This document shows, in pieces, positions 5,364 to 11,680 of a stretch of 11,680 nucleotides of DNA. Within the stretch, counting starts at the first letter, position 1. Each line of letters opens with the position of its first letter. Position numbers and translations under genes: made by a program. This DNA is from Lachnospiraceae bacterium (GTDB lineage: Bacteria > Bacillota > Clostridia > Lachnospirales > Lachnospiraceae): assembly GCA_021202715.1 (NCBI GenBank), contig JAJQCL010000034.1, positions 1-11,680 on the forward strand, in the 5' to 3' direction. The notes beneath the pieces are model-generated. The model did no database searches. It was not told where the DNA came from and saw only the letters and a list, made by a program, of their open reading frames with translations.

Positions 5364-6563
5364 TTGAAAAAAGAGACGATATGGAACAGAGATTTTATTC
5401 TTCTGCTTTCGACCAACGCGTTTGTATTTATCAGTATGCACATGCTTTCGACGACCATTGCCAAGTACGCCACGACCCTGCAGGGGACGGCGGCGGTGGC
5501 GGGACTGATCGCGGGAGCCTTCAGCATCACGTCCATCGTGGTGCGCCCGATCTGCGGCAACCTGATCGACCGCCGCAAGAAGAAAACGTTGTATCTGGCG
5601 TCCATCTTTGTGATCTTCCTCAGTATGCTGGGCTACAGCGTTTCGACGACCAATGTGATGCTTCTGGTCTTCCGCCTGCTTCACGGTGTAGGGTGGGGAT
5701 TTGCCACGACAATCGGTATGACCATGGCGACCAACACGGCGCCGGAGGGGAAGATCGGCGAGGCCTCCAGCGTCTACGGCCTGGCCAATGTGCTGGCGAT
5801 GGCGGTCGCTCCGAGCCTTGGCTCCTATCTCAGTGAGAATTACGGATACCGTGTTATGTTTCTGGCGGCCGCTGTGGTCGTGGCCTGTGCGCTGCTCTGT
5901 CTCTGGCTGGTGAAGGATCAGCCGGTGGATAAGGGCGCAGCGAAGAACCGCGGATTCTCGCTGAGCAGCCTGATCCTGAAGGAGGCCCTGACTCCGGCGC
6001 TGGTGATCCTGCTCACCGGAATGGCCTACAGCTCTGTGACGACGTTCCTGATCATCTATGCCAGCGGCGTCGGCATCGAGTCGCCCAGCGTGTTTTTCTC
6101 CGTGTATGCGGTGGCGATCCTGGTCGTGCGGCTCAACGCGGGGCGGATCGTTGATAAAAAGGGACCGGAATGGATCATGGTCCCGGCGGGCGTGTTCTTC
6201 TGTGCCTGCCTGATCGTCCTGGCCAATCTGCAAAATGCGCCGATGCTGTATCTGGCGGCCGTACTCATGGGCTTCGGCTACAGCGCCAATATGTCCACGA
6301 TGATGGCGGTGGCCTTCAAGAGAACTTCCAAGGCCCAGCGGGGCGTTGCCAGCAGCACGATCAACATCGGCATGGATGTCGGGACCGGCATGGGCTCAGC
6401 CGTGGCGGGCGTGATCGCCGGACTGGTCGGCTACAGTCGGCTGTATCTGGTCCTGATCGTCCCGGTGGTTGTGGCGACGGTGCTGTTTGTCCTGGATCAG
6501 AGCAGTTTCCGCAAAGGCCGCGGGCTCTATGCCGCAAAAACGAATAAAGGAGCGACAGTATGA
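5364..6563 (+). CDS. Major facilitator superfamily transporter (12 TM, exporter-like)
   Basis: The 399-residue protein is hydrophobic throughout with about 12 membrane segments and a loop near residues 190-205 separating two halves. Motif A is visible in the loop after TM2 (GNLIDRRKKK, 65-74), and TM4 carries an Arg-Gly motif-B-like run (RLLHGVGWGF, 104-113). A second motif-A-like loop (GRIVDKKGP) starts the second half. The start is a TTG at 5364, preceded by GAGGGG; an in-frame stop lies just upstream and the next in-frame Met is inside TM1, so TTG is the best choice. MFS members of this shape move drugs, sugars or small acids; the substrate cannot be read from sequence. It is the first gene of the operon and its stop overlaps the next start (ATGA). 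It may export a product of the downstream hydrolases or take up their substrate. Confidence 0.9.
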   Translation: MKKETIWNRDFILLLSTNAFVFISMHMLSTTIAKYATTLQGTAAVAGLIAGAFSITSIVVRPICGNLIDRRKKKTLYLASIFVIFLSMLGYSVSTTNVMLLVFRLLHGVGWGFATTIGMTMATNTAPEGKIGEASSVYGLANVLAMAVAPSLGSYLSENYGYRVMFLAAAVVVACALLCLWLVKDQPVDKGAAKNRGFSLSSLILKEALTPALVILLTGMAYSSVTTFLIIYASGVGIESPSVFFSVYAVAILVVRLNAGRIVDKKGPEWIMVPAGVFFCACLIVLANLQNAPMLYLAAVLMGFGYSANMSTMMAVAFKRTSKAQRGVASSTINIGMDVGTGMGSAVAGVIAGLVGYSRLYLVLIVPVVVATVLFVLDQSSFRKGRGLYAAKTNKGATV

Positions 6564-8017
6564 ATGAGAGAGAACAACAACGCATGGATCTCCCCCAGGT
6601 CTGCCGGGAACTGATTCGCACGGAGACGTCCTACCCCTTCAGTGCAGCAGATCGTCTGGTAGAACCCATCTGCCTGGCGGACTATGGCTTTGTGGAGAAG
6701 GAATATCTGGTGACCGGCCGTTCGAACGTCTACCGCTGGAAGGCAGACGGCGTGACGCCGGAGGTAAAGATTCCGGATGTTCCCTATGGGAGCCGCCTCC
6801 TCGTCCGTCGGCCGGAAAAGTCGGAAGATTTTCAGGGGATCGTGGTCGTGGAGCTGATGAACTGGGCGTCCTTTTATGACCGCTCGATTCCCGGCTGGGG
6901 ACATTGCTATGACTATTATCTGGAACACGGGATCGCCTGGGTCGGTCTTGCGATCCGTGACAAGGCGCTGGAGGTCATGCAGCGCTTCGACCCGGAACGG
7001 TATGCGGAACTGGGCTTTAAGAATCCGGTCCCGGCGGAAGAGCGGGAAGAGCCAGCCTATTCCTATGGAAAGAAAAATACCGACCCGGAGAATGAAAACG
7101 GTCTGACCTGGGATTTCATCAGCCAGACCGGTGTGCTCTTAAAGACGCAGACGCCGGAGAATCCGCTCTATGGATTCGACGTGAAGAAGGTGATGATGAC
7201 CGGGGCGACGGCGGGAGATACCTCCCTCTATGCCTGCTCGATCGAGCCGTATCACCGGATGCCCGACGGCGTCTCGCCGATCTACGACGGGTTCCTCGTC
7301 TACATGACGGGGGCGCCGGGAGAGCTGAGCCAGTGTGAGCGGAAGTTCGACGAATGGCAGGAGCGGTGCAAATTCTACTGCGAGGTGCCATATATCCACG
7401 TCCTGACCTGCGGGGACATGGGCGGAGAGGGCTGGCATCCGGACTGGGCGGTGATGCAGCGCCGCCCCGACGCCGATGAAACGGGGAAGAAATTTCACTC
7501 CTATGAGATTGCCGGTTGCGGTGTACGTGCAGGCTATGATAAGCTCCGTTGTGTATGCCAGGAGGATGTGGAGAAGTCCCGCACACCCTGGCGGGATACC
7601 GTGAACTATGAATATGAGTTCCCGATTCGTTATATTCTGCGCAGAGCGACGGAGGAGCTGATCCTCTGGATGACCGAGGGAATCGAGCCGCCTCACGGCC
7701 CGAAGCTGCTCTTTGACGACCAGCCTTATCCGCAGAAGAAGATGCTTCGCGATGAGCTCGGCCATGCGCAGGGCGGTGTCCGCCTCCCTTATGTGGAAGC
7801 GCCGCTGTATCGTTTTGATGAACAGGGAGGGGCGACCCGTCTGCCGGAGGAGACGATCCTGCAAATGTATGAGGACCGGGATGATTATCTGAGAAAATTT
7901 ATTACGTCCGCGGTCGGGACCGTCCTGGATGGATTTGTCCTGCCGGAGGATGGTGTGGAAATGATTCTGGAAGCGATCCATGAGACCTTTCCGGAGAAGG
8001 GAGCGTGCGGAGAATGA
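6560..8017 (+). CDS. Alpha/beta-hydrolase-domain protein of the Abhydrolase_10 type, apparently lacking the usual Ser and His
   Basis: The 485-residue protein shows the order of conserved blocks of this poorly characterised family: EKEYLVTGRSNVYRW (46-60), YGSRLLVRRP (76-85), FQGIVVVELMNW (91-102), GIAWVGLAIRDKALE (124-138), a strand then elbow at 211-221, IYDGFLVYMTG (241-251), SYEIAGCG (314-321) and GGVRLPYVEAPLY (405-417). There is no signal peptide, so it is probably cytoplasmic. Family members normally have a GxSxS-type nucleophile elbow and an AG(T/A)SH-type histidine; here these read GATAG (215-219, Thr217) and AGCGVRAG (318-325, no His). It may use Thr, another residue, or be non-catalytic. 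The start overlaps the MFS stop by ATGA and its own stop overlaps the next start the same way, so all three are translationally coupled. Family call from recalled motifs; the function is unknown. Confidence 0.75.
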   Translation: MNEREQQRMDLPQVCRELIRTETSYPFSAADRLVEPICLADYGFVEKEYLVTGRSNVYRWKADGVTPEVKIPDVPYGSRLLVRRPEKSEDFQGIVVVELMNWASFYDRSIPGWGHCYDYYLEHGIAWVGLAIRDKALEVMQRFDPERYAELGFKNPVPAEEREEPAYSYGKKNTDPENENGLTWDFISQTGVLLKTQTPENPLYGFDVKKVMMTGATAGDTSLYACSIEPYHRMPDGVSPIYDGFLVYMTGAPGELSQCERKFDEWQERCKFYCEVPYIHVLTCGDMGGEGWHPDWAVMQRRPDADETGKKFHSYEIAGCGVRAGYDKLRCVCQEDVEKSRTPWRDTVNYEYEFPIRYILRRATEELILWMTEGIEPPHGPKLLFDDQPYPQKKMLRDELGHAQGGVRLPYVEAPLYRFDEQGGATRLPEETILQMYEDRDDYLRKFITSAVGTVLDGFVLPEDGVEMILEAIHETFPEKGACGE

Positions 8018-9264
8018 GTGAACGAAACCGGCTGCGGGCCGGGGCGTCGCGGGTCTGTATCACCCCGTCGCCTGATTATTTCCCGATGGAACATTTTATG
8101 AACCATATGACGCCGGGGAAGCCCTCCGTCTTCAGCGGCAAGGTGCGGGAGGACATTTTCCTCCGGGTGCTGATTCTTGAAAATGACGCAGATCGTCTGG
8201 TATTTGCGGTGGTCGATCTGCCGGGGGCGCCGGAGACGGCAGAGGTGACGCCGCTGATTGCAGAATGCGCAGGGGTGCCGGAGGAACATGTGATCTACAC
8301 GGCGACGCACAACCACAGCGGCCTGTATGGAGACAATGTAGACTTTGAGCACATTTTCAAGGAACCCTTCACGACGAAGATCCGGCGCTATCGCGCCTGG
8401 CTGCGGGAACAGATCCCCGGAGCCATCCGGCAGGCGGAGGAAGCTCTGGAGCCGGTACGGCTGGGTGTGGCGCGCAGCGACTGCTACCTGAATGTGAACC
8501 GCAACGAGAAGGAACTGGGGCCGAAGGCCGGGACCTACGGCTTCCGCAACGGCGGACCGGCGGACCGGGATCTGTATCTGGTGCGGCTGGACCGGCTGGA
8601 CGGAAGACCTCTGGCGGTGCTGTATAATTACGCGGTCCACGCCTGCATGATGATCCATAACAACCCCGAGGGGATTGGAACAGAGATCAGCGGCGATCTG
8701 CCGGGGCGGACGGCCCGGATCCTCGAGAAGGAATGGGGGGATGAGGCGGTCGTGCTCTTCACCAGCGGCTGCGCGGGCGATATGAATCCGGTGATGATGT
8801 CCCGGGTCAACATCGTGCGGCCGGACGGCTCCATCGAGACGAAGGAGCTGGGGGCAGCGGGACCGGTGATCCTGGAATTCATGGGAAACCGCCTGGCCAG
8901 GGATGTGAAGAAGACCTGGGAGAGCGTGACCGAATATACGGAGCACGCGGTCCTCTGGGCAGGGAAACGATCCTTTGAAGTCTCGGCGCAGGCCGTGACG
9001 AAGCCGTACAATGACGATCCGGTGGGATTCCGCGTGGGGCTGTTTCTGATCGGAAGTCTGGCGGTCGTCTCCACCAACGGGGAGATCTTCCACGCGATCG
9101 GGCGGAGAATGAAGGAGAATTCGCCTTATAAGAAGACCTTCATCATCACCCACGCGGGGCAGTGGACGGCTTACGTGAAGGACGACTCCGGCGACGGAGA
9201 ATATGAGACGGCCGCGCAGGAGGCGCTTCGGGATCTGTTCCGGGAAGCCGCAGCAAACTGTTGA
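8014..9264 (+). CDS. Neutral/alkaline ceramidase N-terminal-domain-like zinc amidase, cytoplasmic and short
   Basis: The 416-residue protein has the signature blocks of the neutral ceramidase catalytic domain: ATHNHSGLYG (97-106) with His99 and His101, NYAVHACMM (205-213) with His209, SGDLPG (226-231), FTSGCAGDMNP (249-259), TNGEIF (354-359) with Glu357, and a late Tyr387. In neutral ceramidases these His, Glu and Tyr positions bind the catalytic zinc, and the enzyme hydrolyses the N-acyl amide bond of ceramide. This protein lacks a signal peptide and the C-terminal domain found in the roughly 650-residue secreted enzymes, so ceramide is a doubtful substrate; another N-acyl or peptide-like amide is more likely. 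I place the start at the ATG at 8014, which overlaps the previous stop (ATGA) behind a purine-rich GGAGAAGGGAG tract, rather than a GTG nine bases earlier. Confidence 0.82.
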   Translation: MSERNRLRAGASRVCITPSPDYFPMEHFMNHMTPGKPSVFSGKVREDIFLRVLILENDADRLVFAVVDLPGAPETAEVTPLIAECAGVPEEHVIYTATHNHSGLYGDNVDFEHIFKEPFTTKIRRYRAWLREQIPGAIRQAEEALEPVRLGVARSDCYLNVNRNEKELGPKAGTYGFRNGGPADRDLYLVRLDRLDGRPLAVLYNYAVHACMMIHNNPEGIGTEISGDLPGRTARILEKEWGDEAVVLFTSGCAGDMNPVMMSRVNIVRPDGSIETKELGAAGPVILEFMGNRLARDVKKTWESVTEYTEHAVLWAGKRSFEVSAQAVTKPYNDDPVGFRVGLFLIGSLAVVSTNGEIFHAIGRRMKENSPYKKTFIITHAGQWTAYVKDDSGDGEYETAAQEALRDLFREAAANC

Positions 9265-9292
9265 ATAAAATACAAAGGAAGGAGAAGAGGGC

Positions 9293-10264
9293 ATGGGAAA
9301 ATTTATTTTAAAGCGGATATTGACCATGATTCCGGTGCTGCTGGGTGTTTCCCTGCTGGTGTTCGTGGTGCTGTCTCTGGCGCCGGGCGATCCCGCGGTA
9401 ATCATTGCCGGGGATTACGCGGAGGAATCCATCCTGGAGGAGACGCGGGAATCCATGGGACTCAACGATCCGCTTCTGGTGCAGTGGTTCAACTATGTGA
9501 AGGACATCGTGACGAAAGGAGACTTCGGGACCAGCTGGAAGACCGGCAAGAGCGTGACGACTTCGATTCTGGAGCGCTTTCCCACGACGGTGCTGGTGGC
9601 CTTCCTGGGAGCCTTTTTCACGGCGCTGCTGGGCGTCAGTGTGGGGATCATCTCAGCGGTCAAGCAATATTCGATCTGGGACAACCTGGCGACGGTGGTA
9701 GGGATGATCGGGGTATCGATGCCTAACTTTTTCACCGGTCTGGTGCTGGTGTTTCTCTTCTCGAATCAACTGAAGCTGCTGCCGGCCTCCGGCAATAACA
9801 GCTGGCTGTGTTATATCATGCCGATTATCACCATCGCCTTTTCCTCCTGTGCCAGTCAGATGCGCATGACGCGCTCCTCCATGCTGGAGGTCATGCGGCA
9901 GGACTACATCCGTACGGCGCGGGCGAAGGGCCAGTCCGAGCGGAAAATCATCCTGCATCATGAGCTGAAGAACGCCATGATTCCTATTATTACCATGATT
10001 GGTTCACAGTTCGGCATTCTGCTGGGCGGTTCCATGATCGTGGAACAGATCTTCTCGATTCCCGGCGTGGGCAAGCTGATGATGGATTCCATCAGCTATC
10101 GGGATTATCCCATGGTGCGCGGGTCGCTGCTGCTCCTGTCATTTGGTTTCTGTGTCGTGAATCTCCTGGTGGACATTGCTTATGCGGTCGTGGATCCGCG
10201 GATCCGTTCCCAGTTTGCAAGGACAAAGACGAAAAAGAAGAAAGTAAAGGAGGAGATCGCATGA
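9293..10264 (+). CDS. Dipeptide/oligopeptide-type ABC transporter permease, DppB/OppB-like
   Basis: The 323-residue inner-membrane protein begins with the typical FILKRILTMIPVLLGVSLLVF segment, followed by APGDPA (30-35) and the LNDPLLVQWFNYVKDI extracytoplasmic region common to DppB proteins. The EAA coupling loop is clear at about 199-231 (EVMRQDYIRTARAKG, then HELKNAMIP), and the SIPGVGKLMMDSI...RDYPMVRG block (255-277) is a hallmark. About six membrane segments are present. Such permeases form a heterodimer with a DppC-type partner to import peptides, nickel, opines or sugars oligomers. The ATG follows AGGAGAAGAGG, 28 nt after the amidase stop, with no separate promoter seen, so it is probably in the same operon. 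The stop overlaps the next start (ATGA). Confidence 0.93.
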   Translation: MGKFILKRILTMIPVLLGVSLLVFVVLSLAPGDPAVIIAGDYAEESILEETRESMGLNDPLLVQWFNYVKDIVTKGDFGTSWKTGKSVTTSILERFPTTVLVAFLGAFFTALLGVSVGIISAVKQYSIWDNLATVVGMIGVSMPNFFTGLVLVFLFSNQLKLLPASGNNSWLCYIMPIITIAFSSCASQMRMTRSSMLEVMRQDYIRTARAKGQSERKIILHHELKNAMIPIITMIGSQFGILLGGSMIVEQIFSIPGVGKLMMDSISYRDYPMVRGSLLLLSFGFCVVNLLVDIAYAVVDPRIRSQFARTKTKKKKVKEEIA

Positions 10265-11091
10265 AGGACTTCTTTCGCAGATTATGCAGGAACCGTCTGA
10301 CGGTGGTATGTCTGATTCTTTTTGTGGCGATTGTCCTCGTCGTTCTCTGTGCCGGAATCATCGCTCCCTACGGCTGGGATGAAGGGGTTGTGGCGGATCG
10401 TTTTCAGGCTCCCAGCCTGCAGCATCTCTGCGGTACGGACAACATGGGGCGGGATATCTTCAGTCGTATTCTCTACGGCGGGCAGATGTCACTGGCCATC
10501 GGCCTGGCCGCTGCGGCCATCACCTCGGTCATCGGAACGATCATCGGTTCTGTCTCCGCGTATTTTGGCGGAGCTTTCGATAATGTGGTGATGAGGATTC
10601 TGGATGTTTTCATGGCGCTGCCGCCGATGCTGCTGGCTGTTGTTATCGCGGCGACATTGGGCAACGGCATGATGAATACGCTGCTGGCTGTCATCATCTC
10701 CGGGATTCCCGGGAAAGCCCGTGTGGCTCGTGGGCCTGTGCTTGCTCTTCGCAACCAGGAATTCGTGGAGGCGGCCACGGCGTCCAATTCCTCGACGGCA
10801 AAGATCATCTTCCGACATATTATTCCCAACATCATGGCGCAGGTGATCGTGCAGATGACGCTGTCCATCTCCGGAACCATCGTCTCTGTGGCCGGTTTGA
10901 GCTTCCTGGGACTGGGCGTACAGCCTCCGGCGCCGGAGTGGGGCGCCATGCTCTCTGCGGGCCGCTCCTATCTGAGAGACTATCCCTGGATGGTCATCGC
11001 ACCAGGCATTGCCATGATGCTGACGCTGTTCTCGCTGAATGTGGTCGGCGACGGTGTGCGTGACGCACTGGATCCCAAGCTGAGAGACTGA
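10261..11091 (+). CDS. Dipeptide/oligopeptide-type ABC transporter permease, DppC/OppC-like
   Basis: The 276-residue protein has the DppC layout: a short cytoplasmic N-terminus, TM1 at about 13-35, the marker block HLCGTDNMGRDIFSRILYGGQMSL (55-78), further membrane segments, the coupling loop (167-190, EFVEAAT then IIFRHIIPN), SFLGLGVQPPAPEWGAML (214-231), and the C-terminal NVVGDGVRDALDPKLRD. It pairs with the preceding permease. The conserved Gly of the EAA---G motif (usually EAARALGAS) is Asn176 here (EAATASNSS), a mild oddity. The start is the ATGA overlap with the preceding gene. The specificity of the importer is normally set by a solute-binding protein, which is not in the window. Confidence 0.93.
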   Translation: MKDFFRRLCRNRLTVVCLILFVAIVLVVLCAGIIAPYGWDEGVVADRFQAPSLQHLCGTDNMGRDIFSRILYGGQMSLAIGLAAAAITSVIGTIIGSVSAYFGGAFDNVVMRILDVFMALPPMLLAVVIAATLGNGMMNTLLAVIISGIPGKARVARGPVLALRNQEFVEAATASNSSTAKIIFRHIIPNIMAQVIVQMTLSISGTIVSVAGLSFLGLGVQPPAPEWGAMLSAGRSYLRDYPWMVIAPGIAMMLTLFSLNVVGDGVRDALDPKLRD

Positions 11092-11104
11092 GGAGGGCGA
11101 CGGT

Positions 11105-11680
11105 ATGGAAAAAGAAAAATTACTCGATATACAGAATCTTCGTGTGGAGTACCGTATGCATGACCGCACGGTGCGGGCGGTGAACGGTGTCTCTCTGGAG
11201 GTGCGCAAAGGGGAGACTCTGGGTCTGGTCGGAGAGACCGGCGCGGGCAAGACGACGATCGCTCTGTCGATCCTGCGGATTCTTCTGGAGCCGCCGGCAA
11301 AGATTGCGGGAGGCAGCATCTTCTATGAGGGGAAGGATCTCCTGAAGCTGTCGGAGGCGGAGATGCGCAAGGTCCGGGGAAATAAGATCTCGATGATCTT
11401 CCAGGATCCCATGACGGCGCTCAACCCGGTCGATACCGTTGGAGAGCAGATTCTCGAGGGGATCCAGCTCCATGAAAAGATCTCCAAAAAGGATGCCTAC
11501 ATCAAAGCCTGCGAGATGCTGGAGATGGTGGGGATCCCCGCGGAGCGCTATCATGACTATCCGCACCAGTTCTCCGGCGGGATGAAGCAGCGGATCATCA
11601 TCGCCATGGCTCTGGTGTGCCGCCCGGAGCTGCTGCTGGCGGATGAACCGACGACGGCGCTGGATGTGACGATCCAGGCG
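11105..11680 (+). CDS. Dipeptide/oligopeptide-type ABC transporter ATP-binding protein, DppD/OppD-like (partial)
   Basis: The first 192 residues of an ABC ATPase are present before the window ends. Walker A is GETGAGKT (43-50), the Q-loop is at Gln100 (IFQDPMTALNPV, typical of the peptide/nickel subfamily), the signature is FSGGMKQR (156-163), and Walker B with the catalytic Glu is LLLADEP (176-182), followed by the D-loop TALD. The Walker A reads GETGAGKT where GESGSGKS is more usual, still functional in appearance. The ATG at 11105 follows AGGAGG (11091-11096), which begins in the stop codon of the upstream permease. It energises the two permeases; a DppF-like second ATPase and a binding protein would be expected downstream. 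Confidence 0.93.
   Translation, partial: MEKEKLLDIQNLRVEYRMHDRTVRAVNGVSLEVRKGETLGLVGETGAGKTTIALSILRILLEPPAKIAGGSIFYEGKDLLKLSEAEMRKVRGNKISMIFQDPMTALNPVDTVGEQILEGIQLHEKISKKDAYIKACEMLEMVGIPAERYHDYPHQFSGGMKQRIIIAMALVCRPELLLADEPTTALDVTIQA

Noticed and set aside
5022..6233. A 403-residue open frame on the minus strand opposite the MFS gene and the intergenic region
   Set aside because: It is antisense to the MFS gene, has low-complexity His/Arg/Gln composition and no ribosome binding site; it only exists because the GC-rich sequence lacks stops.
8005..8013. A GTG start nine bases upstream for the amidase gene
   Set aside because: The ATG at 8014 forms an ATGA overlap with the preceding stop, as at two other junctions in this operon, and is better spaced from the purine-rich ribosome binding tract.
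7885..9405. A 506-residue open frame on the minus strand opposite the amidase gene
   Set aside because: It runs antisense to a protein with clear conserved family motifs, and its translation is rich in Arg, His, Pro and Gln with no recognisable domain, as expected for a GC-rich shadow frame.
1..11680. CRISPR arrays, insertion sequences, tRNA or rRNA genes
   Set aside because: No regularly spaced long repeats, transposase-like proteins, terminal inverted repeats or tRNA-like cloverleaf segments were noticed on either strand.

Overview
The window looks like a chromosomal segment of a moderately GC-rich Firmicute, most likely a gut-type Clostridia (Lachnospiraceae/Oscillospiraceae-like). The basis is strong AGGAGG-type ribosome binding sites, separate pheS and pheT genes, an FCD-type GntR regulator, a NhaC-family antiporter and DppBCD-like ABC genes, all with best family resemblance to Firmicutes. 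By eye, the left end (about 1-1480) is less GC-rich than the rest, which suggests a composition boundary near 1420-1485.

Layout. (1) 1-570, minus strand: 5' part of a NhaC-like Na+/H+ antiporter gene running off the window. (2) 571-747: divergent control region with a catabolite-operator-like palindrome on the antiporter side, and a good sigma-A promoter plus three A/T-rich repeats at exactly 30-bp spacing on the regulator side. (3) 748-1413, plus: FCD-type GntR regulator. (4) 1421-1455: strong hairpin between convergent genes. (5) 1486-5025, minus: pheS then pheT, both subunits of phenylalanyl-tRNA synthetase. Both are intact but deviate at normally conserved functional positions. (6) 5026-5363: divergent intergenic region with a perfect 9-1-9 palindrome and no T-box. 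(7) 5364-11680, plus: tightly packed operon of MFS transporter, Abhydrolase_10-like protein, neutral-ceramidase-like amidase, two dipeptide-type ABC permeases and an ABC ATPase cut by the window end. Three of its five junctions are ATGA stop/start overlaps.

How they may work together. The operon looks like an uptake-and-hydrolysis (or export-and-processing) unit. The ABC importer would bring in a peptide-like or other small compound, the zinc amidase-like protein may cleave an amide, and the MFS protein moves substrate or product. The solute-binding protein and second ATPase are presumably beyond the right edge.

Main point of interest. The PheRS pair is unusual. PheS has glycine at the position of E. 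coli Ala294 (the site of the A294G relaxed-specificity mutation), YPY in place of FPF, a rebuilt motif-2 loop lacking the conserved Asp/His, and Gln in place of the class II motif-3 arginine. PheT has Leu in place of the editing-site histidine (E. coli His265). With no T-box leader and a divergent exporter-type gene next door, this may be an accessory PheRS with altered specificity rather than the housekeeping enzyme. That is inference and depends on whether the genome carries a second pheST.
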